The position numbers were made by a program, and so were the translations under genes. 64,000 bases of DNA from NCBI GenBank assembly GCA_003263775.1, contig JYJJ01000057.1:62001-126000 (forward strand), in the 5' to 3' direction. Under the pieces are notes generated by a model that was given only the letters and a program-made list of their open reading frames with translations, ran no database searches and was not told the DNA's origin. This document shows positions 49,041-58,067 of the stretch, piece by piece; the stretch's first letter is position 1, and each line of letters starts with the position of its first letter. Origin of the DNA: Vibrio maritimus. Lineage in GTDB: Bacteria > Pseudomonadota > Gammaproteobacteria > Enterobacterales > Vibrionaceae.

Positions 49041-49913
49041 ATGACTACTAGGATCGAAAACGCAAAAACTGACGGCTTAGACAGCAACGTAGATTTCTAC
49101 TCCAAGTATATCCAAGATGTCGTAGGTATTGATTTGCTGACACCGGAACAAGAATACCATTATGCTACGCTAGCCAGACGCGGGGACAAGGCAGCGAGGG
49201 ATGTACTCATTGAATCCAATCTTCGTCTTGTGGTCAAGATTGCGAGAGGTTACACAAAGCGCGGCTTAAATAATCACACGATTCTCGATCTGATCGAGGA
49301 AGGTAACTTAGGCTTGATCAAAGCAATCGATAAGTTTGAACCTGAAAAAGGCTTTTCGTTTCAGCACCTACGCCGTATGGTGGATACGCGAAAGTATTGA
49401 GTCTTCTTTGATGAATACTGGAAGAACGGTACGCTTGCCAGTTCATGTCATCAAGGAAATCAATAGACTATCACGTCAAACTAATGAGATGCGCTCAGCT
49501 CTAAAAAGAGCGCCGTCAGTCAAAGAGATTGCCGAGCAAACGTCGAATTCTCAGCAACACGTGAGTGAACTTATTCACATGAGCGGATTTATCGAATCTA
49601 GTGCGTCTGTCGATATCACAGACAAGGAGTTTCAGAGTTTAGACACGTGTCGCTCAGATGCTATTCCCGAACCTTACGATACTTGTCATGATGAAAAGCT
49701 TTTGAAAAGTTTGGAAAAAGTGGTTTTATCACTACCGGACAAATATAGAGATATTGTGATTCATCGCTTTGGGCTGTTTGGTAAAGAAGTACTGACTCTA
49801 GACTGCTCGGCGATATGTATGGGCTCTCTAAAGAGAGAGTACGCCAACTACAGCAAGAAGGTGTGACCAAGCTTCAGGGTAAGCTCAAATTTGATGGTTG
49901 GGTAATGAGGTGA
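49041..49913 (+). CDS. RpoS-like alternative sigma factor (two frameshifts)
   Basis: With two corrections 290 residues. Region 2 reads [18 protein letters not shown], then [41 protein letters not shown] and [14 protein letters not shown]; region 4 ends [19 protein letters not shown]. There is no region 1.1, and it is shorter than RpoS. Breaks: 49353-49356 carries one T too many, and near 49802-49806 one C is missing, without which the frame ends at 49866. Start at 49041 has GGAG six bases upstream. It resembles the RpoQ/RpoX sigma factors of Harveyi-clade vibrios (quorum sensing, biofilm, motility), but I cannot say which, so no symbol. Confidence 0.85.
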
Positions 49914-49923
49914 GTAACTTTTG

Positions 49924-49978
49924 TTGCTAGTTGCTAGTTGCTAGTTGCTAGTTGCTAGTTGCTAGTTGCTAGTTGCTA
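49924..49978. repeat. Heptanucleotide tandem repeat (TTGCTAG)7 plus partial copy
   Basis: Seven perfect TTGCTAG units (49924-49972) and a final TTGCTA. It fills the short space between the ends of the sigma-factor gene and the small-protein gene. Confidence 0.95.
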
Positions 49979-49988
49979 TTAGGTGGCA

Positions 49989-50408
49989 CTAGTGATGTAG
50001 CCGTGGCTTCGATTGTGACGCTTTGGCAACTGATAGTACCTCTGTTAGCCGTTGTTTGACTGAACAGTCCTGTAAACCCGATAAAAAGCGAGTAAGGGCA
50101 GCGAAATATACACTGTGACGACAAATTTCAGCCAGTGTCTGTTCAAGACGTTGAAGTCTGGTTGTTTTTTGTTGTTGTGACTGTGAATCCCAGTCGCCTT
50201 TAATATTCGCCAAAGAGTGAGCACAACAATATTGCTCAAAGAGCGTATCTTCTCCAATTAACGGACGATAGCCACTGACATACCAGGCTTCGACCATTTC
50301 TCTGATCTCAATTTCTTCCTGTGGTATCTCATTTTCACTCAGAGTCTGGCCAATTGGCACTGTTTGAGTATAGGTGTGATCGAGTTTGTCTTTGACGTAT
50401 TTGTACAT
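49989..50408 (-). CDS. Small unknown protein, paralogue A
   Basis: A 139-residue, soluble, Gln-rich helical protein. Residues about 28-52 (IPQEEIEIREMVEAWYVSGYRP region) match the paralogue at 50532-50876: the shared pattern is P-x-EE-x-EIRE-x3-x-WY-x-x-G-x-x-P. No known domain recognised, no membrane segment. No convincing Shine-Dalgarno precedes the ATG. It converges with the sigma-factor gene across the heptamer repeat. Function unknown; location suggests a signalling role. Confidence 0.65.
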   Translation of the reverse strand: MYKYVKDKLDHTYTQTVPIGQTLSENEIPQEEIEIREMVEAWYVSGYRPLIGEDTLFEQYCCAHSLANIKGDWDSQSQQQKTTRLQRLEQTLAEICRHSVYFAALTRFLSGLQDCSVKQRLTEVLSVAKASQSKPRLHH

Positions 50409-50531
50409 AATAAAACTTATAAAAAGTACACGTTAGCAAAATATCATACGTATCGTAAAAGCGCTATTGACAGTTTAGGTATTAGTGTTAATGATAGAAA
50501 TATTTAAATCCTTAATAAAACTAATGTTTTA

Positions 50532-50876
50532 TTACTGACTCACTTTATATAGTAAGTACTGAACATAGCGAAACTCTAGTGATTCTGATCGCCATTGTGA
50601 CGTAATACGTTTCACTGCGCTTTGGTATGCCCGACATCGTATCAGCAGTGTGAGTGTTTTGGTTAACCGCTTAAATTCGTCTACTCGTTGCCAAAAGTTA
50701 ATTTGCTCCAGTTGATCTTCGATAAATGGAACAAAGCCAGCTTGGTACCAACAATCAAGAACTTCTCGAATTTCGAACTCTTCTTCGGGTACATCACCAC
50801 GCTGTAGCACTTTATCGACAGGTGGTGGGGTACGATACACATCGTCATATAGGTCATCGACATACACGTAATCCAT
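50532..50876 (-). CDS. Small unknown protein, paralogue B
   Basis: A 114-residue soluble protein with acidic N-terminus (MDYVYVDDLYDDVY) and basic C-terminal half. Residues about 29-53 (VPEEEFEIREVLDCWYQAGFVP region) match paralogue A. The ATG has a strong GGAGG site. Genes B and A lie in tandem on the minus strand with 123 bases between them. The C-terminal halves are not similar, so the conserved part is probably the functional or binding module. Family unknown to me. Confidence 0.68.
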   Translation of the reverse strand: MDYVYVDDLYDDVYRTPPPVDKVLQRGDVPEEEFEIREVLDCWYQAGFVPFIEDQLEQINFWQRVDEFKRLTKTLTLLIRCRAYQSAVKRITSQWRSESLEFRYVQYLLYKVSQ

Positions 50877-51039
50877 CGTCCCCCTCCGCTACGCACAATA
50901 TGACAATAACCTAGAACGCATTGCACTGCATTCAAGTAAATATCAACTTGAATTTGAGTTTGTTTCTTCTAGCTTGTTTTGGTGCGAGAGGGAAACTCAT
51001 AAGCACCTCAGTTGGCTAATAATTCAAAGAGAGATCGAC

Positions 51040-52999
51040 ATGCTAGCGAAGCAGGCTGAAGCGAAGAAGTTGTTCTGGTCAGAACATCTTCATGACATTA
51101 CTACTGAAGTGTCAAAAGGCGAGTTTTGGCAGAGGGTTATGAGCTTTGATACCCGTCATTCTCATGTCAATCCGCCTTCTATTGACAGTATTAACCATAT
51201 ACTCACTTTGATTCGCGACGTCCAATTTGACGGTGCACCAGCCGCTGTACCAATTCCACTCGAGACGACCGGCGGTGAGTTGATTGTAGTGAAGTTTGAG
51301 ATCTACTTGGTCATTGATAATTTGGTGAAAGGCAGTGTCGAAGTGTTATCACACACGCTTTCAAAGATTGCCTGCACTGAGCTTTTGGAGCACGTGCTGG
51401 ATGATCCTGCTAGAGGAGTCATGATCACCGATGATAAACACCGAGTGCTGTTTACCAACGAGAAGTTGTGTCGAGATCATGGTACATCCTCACTTGCGTT
51501 ATTGGGACGCAGTATTAGTGAGGGAGGGCTGTTCCATAGTGACAAGCGACATATTGAAGCATTTCAAAAACGTATTGAGCGTGAGGTGAGATGGCGCGGA
51601 GCATGATTACTAATGCGAAAGAGTCACGCTCTATGTTGGAGATGGTTCATATAAAGCGCGTTGAGGTAGCGCAAGAACACTGCTTTTATATTTACAGCTT
51701 TTTAGGTGAACATCGGAACCCAGTAAAAAACAACGCGCCAGATGCAGCCAATATCCCTAATTTGGAGGAGATGGACGAAGTGGCGTTTAGAAACAGCGCC
51801 AAGCAACTTTCCTCTCAAGGAGGCAAGTTCATCGTAGTGAGTCTACATCCTCGCTTTTACAGTGAGCTAGAGGTGGAGTCTCGTCAAAAAGTTTATGCCG
51901 CACTTCAGTCGTTTCATGACGCCGATAGCTTTGGTATATTGGCAGGAATACATTTGTTGTCTTGCTTCGAATACGTGAAGACGACGTTGAAGACGTCACC
52001 ACAATCAATATGTGTATTAAGCAGTTTTTCACGGGTTTGAGCAAGTATCTAGATGACCATTTGATCAATGATATCTCTGATGGGCAAATTGGTGTTGCGT
52101 TACATGGCTTCAATCAATGTGCGATGGACGAAGTGATTTCACAGTCGGTTCAAGCCATGTTTGTTCATGACTCTCAAGCAAGTAGCGTGAACTTTTATGA
52201 TGAAGTGCTGGTGCAAGCAAGTATTCGTCGTAGAAAGTTGGAAAATTTACTCATTGAAGCGGTTCAAAACAAACAAATAGATGTTCATTTTCAGCCGATC
52301 GTGGACACCAAAACCAACCAGATAGTGAAGTTAGAAGCCTTGTGCCGCTTCCAAATTGAAGAAGTGGACTATTGTGTTCAGGAGATGATACACCTTGCTG
52401 AAGAGCTAAAGATGATCAATGCCATTGATATGATTGTTGCTGAAAAGGCGGTTAAAGCATTTGTTCAGCTCGATAATGCTGTGGAGCAAAAGCTCACGCT
52501 GTCGCTAAATTGCTCGATTGCTGATACTGAGTCTCACCATCTTCAAGAGTTGTTTACCTTTATTAATGAGTCACCCGTTGCGAATGATGATGTCACAATC
52601 GAGATTACAGAAACGTCCTATTTCGAAAAAAACATTAACAACTCTAACCTGTTGGAGCACATACGTGACTCAGGGGTAAAAATTGCAGTTGATGATTTTG
52701 GTACAGGCAACTCATCGTTTTCTTACTTCAGCGATTTTCATTTTGATGAACTGAAAATTGATCGCAAATTCATTACCAATATCCACCAGATAAAGCAGAA
52801 GTTTTTTGCGGTTAATATGCTAAGACAACTGTCCCATGACTTAAACATCAAAGTGGTCGCAGAGGGCGTTGAGAATTCTGAGGAGTTGGAAACTCTCAAG
52901 CTAATAGATGTGGATTTTATTCAAGGTTATTTCTTCTACAGACCAATGACTGCCGAGCAGATTCAAGAGCACCTTGCCGGCAGTGCGTATGTCGACTAA
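51040..52999 (+). CDS. PAS - degenerate GGDEF - EAL c-di-GMP phosphodiesterase (two frameshifts)
   Basis: With two bases restored about 653 residues, cytosolic. A PAS-like domain (DDPARGVMITDDKHRVLFTN, about residues 120-185) is followed by a region in GGDEF position that lacks the GGDEF motif, then a complete EAL domain: EALCRF, LNCS, IEITET, VDDFGTGNSSF, LKIDRKF and AEGVEN all keep the metal and catalytic residues, so c-di-GMP hydrolysis is predicted. Breaks: 51598-51599 (GG one short) and about 51953-51961. Start at 51040 has GAGAG upstream. Thirty-two bases before the next gene, probably cotranscribed. Confidence 0.87.
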
Positions 53000-53031
53000 C
53001 TCTATATTTTCCTAGGTATTAGGTGATCAGT

Positions 53032-53994
53032 ATGGAACGTGGAGAACAGCACGGAAGACTTATGCTACAACTCGCTTGCGACACACTAGTGTTCACGCGA
53101 GAGTTTCTACAAAGCTGCTCCAAAGAGTTAGAGTTCATCGAGCCAGAGCATGTGATATGTGAAAACCCGAATGGAGTGTTTAAGGATTTTGGCAATGGTT
53201 TTTACGCGTATCGTAAACAGTCAAATGATGAGCAAACGCTAGTATTGAAATGCACTGTAGGCGGGGTGACTTTTCGGGTTTATTGCCCCATTGGTTCAGA
53301 TAGAGTGATGAATATCCCTGACCATCTAGATTTGCCTTTAGATATGAGTGGCCTATCTTTGCGCAAACAAGCTCCGTCTTTTTCCGGCTATACAATGCTC
53401 AGTGACGGAACCGTGATGATCCCTATAGAAAGCTTGTGTCGAAACGCATCCGTAAAATTATCTGATAAAGAGAAATGCTCTTTGTTGGATGTCGATGACA
53501 TAGAAGAAGGCTATGCCTTTAATGTCACACCACGGTATTTGTTGGTCTACCCCAAGCAGACACTATTGGCTCCGAAATCAGAGTTGTGTCACTTGAACCT
53601 TTTATTTCAAAGTTTAGGTTCTAACGAGATCACCAAGGTTATGATCTGTTTGGACTTCTCTCGTTTCTCTAGTTTGTTTACCTCAAGGCTATCCTTGTCT
53701 CTCGATACCAAGTGTTTTGAGCAAAAAGCACTGACTCAGGTAACTCCTTCATTATCTAGCCCCATTGCTTTTGTAGAGTCTGTTTTCTGTTTGGATGGTC
53801 AGCAGTATTTAGTCCCACAAGCTGATGGTTCGTTTGTTGATAAAGAGGAAAAAGCCGTATCAGTCAATTCAAGGCGCTTTGTGTACTCGATTTGTGATGG
53901 CGTAGAGCATGTTGCAACAGGGATTGCAGTTACAAACTTGCCAAGACAGTTACAGGTAAAACCCAAAAGGCGACAAACGAATGTTGAGTATTAA
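53032..53994 (+). CDS. Unknown cytosolic protein of the signalling block
   Basis: A 320-residue protein with no signal peptide or membrane helix. I do not recognise it. Residues about 118-140 (SGYTMLSDGTVMIPIESLC) resemble the strand-turn-strand of CheW-like or CheA regulatory domains, but only weakly. Seven or more cysteines are spread along the protein. The ATG at 53032 has AGGTGA seven bases upstream, which favours it over a GTG three codons earlier. It follows the EAL gene closely and precedes H-NOX by 171 bases, so a role in this signalling block is likely, not shown. Confidence 0.7.
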   Translation: MERGEQHGRLMLQLACDTLVFTREFLQSCSKELEFIEPEHVICENPNGVFKDFGNGFYAYRKQSNDEQTLVLKCTVGGVTFRVYCPIGSDRVMNIPDHLDLPLDMSGLSLRKQAPSFSGYTMLSDGTVMIPIESLCRNASVKLSDKEKCSLLDVDDIEEGYAFNVTPRYLLVYPKQTLLAPKSELCHLNLLFQSLGSNEITKVMICLDFSRFSSLFTSRLSLSLDTKCFEQKALTQVTPSLSSPIAFVESVFCLDGQQYLVPQADGSFVDKEEKAVSVNSRRFVYSICDGVEHVATGIAVTNLPRQLQVKPKRRQTNVEY

Positions 53995-54165
53995 AAGCAG
54001 TGTTTGAATCACGCTTGAGTATCAATATAGCGATTCCGAAAAGTCCTCGTCTCCTTATTAGTTGATATTTAACAATATATGGAAAACAACCAAGAATTGT
54101 CCTAATACTTTAATGAGTCACAATAAACACCCACCCCGGGCGTTCCACTAACAGGGAGAAGATGA

Positions 54166-54705
54166 ATGAAAGGAATTATTTTTACTGAATTCATGGAGTT
54201 GGTTGAAGAGAAGTTTGGCCTGGACGTACTGGATGAGGTGTTGGAGATGTCTGGTGATGAAGGCATTTATACTGCGGTTGGCAGTTATGACCATCGAGAC
54301 TTGGTTAAGCTTATCGTCAACTTGAGTAAGAAAACCAACATTGATCCAGAGACGCTTCAGCAAGTGTTTGGGCAAACTGTGTTTAAAACCTTGCTTGCTT
54401 CTATTCCAGAAAGTGCCAGCATTGGCACCAGTAGCTCGACTTTTCAGTTTATCCGACATGTGGAAGACTATATCCATGTAGAGGTAAAGAAGCTTTACTC
54501 TGATGCGGAGCCCCCCAAGTTCTACTTCATCAGTGAGTCTGAGACTGACATGGTGATGGACTATCAAAGCGCGCGCTGCATGTCTCATGTTTGCTTGGGC
54601 CTGATCGAAGGTTGTGCTGAGCATTTTGGTGAGAAAGTTAATGTTGAGATGACTCCCCAGTCCGATGACAACAGTACTGTAAGATTCAGTCTTACGTTGG
54701 TGTGA
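54166..54705 (+). CDS. hnoX: H-NOX haem nitric oxide sensor
   Basis: A 179-residue H-NOX (HNOB) domain protein, cytosolic. The N-terminus MKGIIFTEFMELVEEKFG is typical; the proximal haem ligand is His104 in EDYIHVEVKKLY, and the haem-propionate motif Y-x-S-x-R is Y133-Q-S-A-R137. Cys138, Cys143 and Cys150 lie near the place where other H-NOX proteins bind zinc. Such proteins bind NO and control an adjacent kinase. The ATG follows GGGAGAAG. The kinase gene begins eight bases after its stop, so the pair is one operon. Confidence 0.93.
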   Translation: MKGIIFTEFMELVEEKFGLDVLDEVLEMSGDEGIYTAVGSYDHRDLVKLIVNLSKKTNIDPETLQQVFGQTVFKTLLASIPESASIGTSSSTFQFIRHVEDYIHVEVKKLYSDAEPPKFYFISESETDMVMDYQSARCMSHVCLGLIEGCAEHFGEKVNVEMTPQSDDNSTVRFSLTLV

Positions 54706-54712
54706 GGACACT

Positions 54713-56419
54713 ATGCCCAGCAGTTCGGCGATCGAGCGCAAACTTAAACGAGAAATAGCCGCGAGAAAAGCAGCGGAAGCCTTACTCGAGCAGAAGAGTT
54801 TAGAGCTTTTTAATGCTAATCAGAAGCTTGAGGTTGCACTTAAGCAAACGGAAGCACGCTCGGAAGCGAGTTTTAAGCGTCTGGAATTTCAACAGAAAAT
54901 CGAGCGTATACTCATACACTTCGGTAGGATTTTCTTGCGTGCCAACCTAGACGATGTGCTCGTCGTTGATCTGGTTAATCAGCTCTCGGAAGTGACGGAC
55001 GATGTAGCATGTGCTATCGCCTTGCCAAGTGAGCTCCTCCCAGCAGTGACCCAATCTCATTACCAAACGCCTAAGTACACCCAGCTTATCGCCACAGAGG
55101 GGTGTACGACATCTTGTATTTCTATAGAGCTTGAGCAGAAAGTGATTGGAAAGCTTGAATTGGGCGTTATTGAAACCACGTTTGATATGGACTTTGTTAA
55201 TAGTCAGATGTCACTGGTGTGTGAGTTACTGGCCAGTTCGATTAACCGTCAAGTGATCAATCAACGCTTAGTGGAGTCGAAGGACCGTGCAGAGGCGTCG
55301 GAACGTTCGACGAGAGAGTTCTTGGCGATGATCAACCACGAGCTTCGCACTCCTTTAAATGGATTGTTGGGTAGTGTCGAGCTACTGGCAGATACGGGAC
55401 TATCAGATGCACAGAAAGATCTTCATCATAATCTCAGCCAGTCCGGTCAACTACTGCGATCCATCATCAACGACTTGCTGGATTTCAGTAAGATCGATGC
55501 CGGTATGCTTGAGCTTATCGAATCAAAGTTCAGTTGGAGTACTTTAGAGTCGACCTTAAAGAGTATTTTTGAACATAAAGCACAAGAGAAGCAGATTGGA
55601 TTTACGATTAAAACGCAGAATTTGGATAGCCAGCAGATCAAAGGCGATCTAGAGAGAATTACTCAGATATTTGTAAATTTGATTGGCAATGCGATTAAGT
55701 TTACCGACAAAGGCGACGTTAGCGTCTGTGTGGAAAATAGCGCCAATGGTCTTCAGGTATCCGTGACAGATACAGGTATCGGTATTAGTGAATCGGCTCA
55801 AAAGAAGTTGTTTCAGCCCTTTACACAGGCCGATCGCTCTAGCTCGCGTAACTATGAAGGAACCGGGTTGGGGTTAGCTATTTGTCGCCGTTTAGTGGAG
55901 CTTATGGGGGGTAATATCTCGCTGGAAAGTGAACTTGGTGTTGGTACCACTTTTCATGTATTTCTGCCCCTGAAGACAGAGTTGATAGAAACAAAAACAG
56001 AAGCGGTACAAGCCGATAATACTCAAACATTAGACTTTTCAGCGTTGAAGATTCTTGTGGTCGACGACATAAAGATGAATCAAGTAATCATCACTAAGAT
56101 GTTGAGTAAATTAGGGATTTCGCCCGACTTGGCGGTTAATGGCCTCGAAGCGGTTGAGCATGCGAGTCATCAACAATATGACATTATTTTCATGGACTGT
56201 CGAATGCCAGTGATGGACGGGTTTGAGGCGACCAAGCGACTGCGCAGCGCCAAATATCTTAAACCAATAGTGGCTCTGACCGCGGGTACCACAACGGAAG
56301 AACGTCAAAATTGTTACGATGTAGGGATGGATGACATATTATCCAAACCCTACACCGCAAAAGATCTTACTCAAACACTGGCCAAGTGGGGCCCAAATTG
56401 GGGACTTGAGGCGATTTAG
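54713..56419 (+). CDS. Soluble hybrid histidine kinase, H-NOX partner (HqsK-like)
   Basis: A 568-residue cytosolic hybrid kinase. An N-terminal coiled coil (about residues 5-65) leads to a GAF-like sensor region (about 70-185); HisKA has His209 in MINHELRTPLNG; the ATPase domain has the N box NLIGNAIKF (about 322-330), DTGIGI and GTGLGL; the C-terminal receiver has VDD (about 450-452) and phospho-acceptor Asp495 in FMDCRMPVMDG. No membrane segment. In V. harveyi an H-NOX-associated hybrid kinase, HqsK, feeds phosphate into the LuxU quorum-sensing relay; this protein has the same layout. GAGG site before the ATG. Confidence 0.92.
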   Translation: MPSSSAIERKLKREIAARKAAEALLEQKSLELFNANQKLEVALKQTEARSEASFKRLEFQQKIERILIHFGRIFLRANLDDVLVVDLVNQLSEVTDDVACAIALPSELLPAVTQSHYQTPKYTQLIATEGCTTSCISIELEQKVIGKLELGVIETTFDMDFVNSQMSLVCELLASSINRQVINQRLVESKDRAEASERSTREFLAMINHELRTPLNGLLGSVELLADTGLSDAQKDLHHNLSQSGQLLRSIINDLLDFSKIDAGMLELIESKFSWSTLESTLKSIFEHKAQEKQIGFTIKTQNLDSQQIKGDLERITQIFVNLIGNAIKFTDKGDVSVCVENSANGLQVSVTDTGIGISESAQKKLFQPFTQADRSSSRNYEGTGLGLAICRRLVELMGGNISLESELGVGTTFHVFLPLKTELIETKTEAVQADNTQTLDFSALKILVVDDIKMNQVIITKMLSKLGISPDLAVNGLEAVEHASHQQYDIIFMDCRMPVMDGFEATKRLRSAKYLKPIVALTAGTTTEERQNCYDVGMDDILSKPYTAKDLTQTLAKWGPNWGLEAI

Positions 56420-56438
56420 CGTTAGACCCTATGGAGTG

Positions 56439-57844
56439 TCATAAGCTATCTAATATAGGCAGTATCTTGCCTAGTTTGTGGTACGTCTCTTGATATTCAT
56501 CGTGACAGTCACTGTCTGCCACTATGCCGCCGCCCGCCCAAGCATAAATCTCACCTTGAGTCGCAATGAGTGTACGAATAGTAATACTGGTGTCCATTAC
56601 GCCATGGGCACTGATATAGCCAATGCTGCCGCAGTAGACACTGCGTCTGTGTGGCTCAAGTTCTTCAATGATCTCCATTGCTCGAACCTTTGGCGCACCA
56701 GTGATTGAGCCACCAGGGAAGCATGCTCGCAATAGGTCTGTGGCTTGATATTGATTATCTAGCTCTCCTGTCACTGTGCTCACTAAGTGATGAACTGCAG
56801 GGAAGCTTTCAATATCAAATAATTTTGGCACCTTCACAGAACCCGGTTTGGCAACGCGGCCAATATCATTCCTCAGCAAATCAACGATCATCAAATTTTC
56901 GGCCTGATCTTTTGGTGCGTTAGCCAGTTCGAGTGCGCTATTTTTGTCTTCAGCGGGGTCAACAAAACGTGGTCGGGTGCCTTTAATAGGTTTAGTTTCA
57001 ATGACGCGGTTATGAAGTTGCAAGAAGCGCTCTGGTGAGATGCTTATAATTGCACTGTCTTCCAAGCGGATAAACGCGCTGAATGGCGCTTGGTTGTGTT
57101 CATCTAAGACTTCAAAGGCATGCCATTCACTGCCCGAATACTGAGCACAGTGTCGCTGGGCTAGGTTTATCTGATAGCTATCACCCGCAGAAAGATACTC
57201 TTTTACAGATAGAAGCGTTGCTGATATTCCGCCTGGCTCATGTTGGATTGCCATGGAGTGGTGAGCCTAAACGGGGAGAGAGCTTTGGCTTGTTGGCTCT
57301 GTAGCCAATTGAGCTTTGTATTTGGTTCAGTGCCGATAATAACGGCTTTTTTCTGCTGGTGGTCGACCATCAGCGCCCAGTCGTAGATACCTATTGCCAT
57401 ATCTGGGGCAGCTATATCATGGCTTGCAGTCTCAGGTATGCGTTCCACTCGCCGGCCTAGATCGTAGGCAAAATACCCTAGCGCGCCGCCTAAAAATGGC
57501 CAGTCGGTTTCTATATCTATATGACCAATCTTTTCAGCAATCAGGTTATTGATGAGCGTGAATGGGTCATCGCTACTGATATCTTCTGCTCCGTCACAGT
57601 GGACTTCTGATTGTTCACCATAGGTTTGCACCGTCGCAACTGGCTCAGCGACCAAAATATCAAAACGATTGTTTTCATGTTCTAAAGTCGAAGACTTTAA
57701 CAGCATAGCCCAAGGGAGTTGCTCGATAGTGGCAAAGTATCTTTTGGCTAAATCTGGTTGATAGGGCAGGTCAACGAATTGAATAGATTGGCTTTCTTTT
57801 TTGTTCATTTGCTTAAACTGTGACAGAAACGTTGTCGCACTCAT
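56439..57844 (-). CDS. pabB: Aminodeoxychorismate synthase component I (frameshifted)
   Basis: Chorismate-binding enzyme of folate synthesis, converting chorismate with ammonia from PabA to aminodeoxychorismate. Restored length 468 residues (E. coli PabB 453). The chorismate-domain motifs are present: ISPERFL, KPIKGTRPR, DLLRNDIGRV, and SITGAPKVRAMEIIEELEP. The break is near 57209-57213: the minus strand reads CGCTTCTATCTGTAA where one extra base gives QRF-LSVKEYLSAGD. Start at 57844 is uncertain; Met13 (57808) is an alternative, and neither has a good ribosome site. Converges with the hybrid kinase gene (19 bases between). Confidence 0.92.
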
Positions 57845-58067
57845 GGCGCATAGTGGAAAGCAAGAGTATCATATTTTCACAACAAAAAGTCGGACATTTA
57901 GCCCTGATAACACTAAGGTTAAAGTGAGTGATACTCAGCGCTCTACTCGAAGTAGTTACTCGCTTGTCGCTGTTTTTGGATAGACCAATGGTTTTTAATA
58001 GATCAATGAGTTTGATTGGCCAAACAGTTCGGCCTCCTGGAAGCTAAAATTATAAATGAGGTATTCA

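Noticed and set aside
49924..49978. CRISPR-like array
   Set aside because: Contiguous 7-bp units without spacers; it is a simple tandem repeat.
54148..54741. 197-codon minus-strand frame
   Set aside because: Fully antisense to the H-NOX gene, whose haem-binding residues are convincing.
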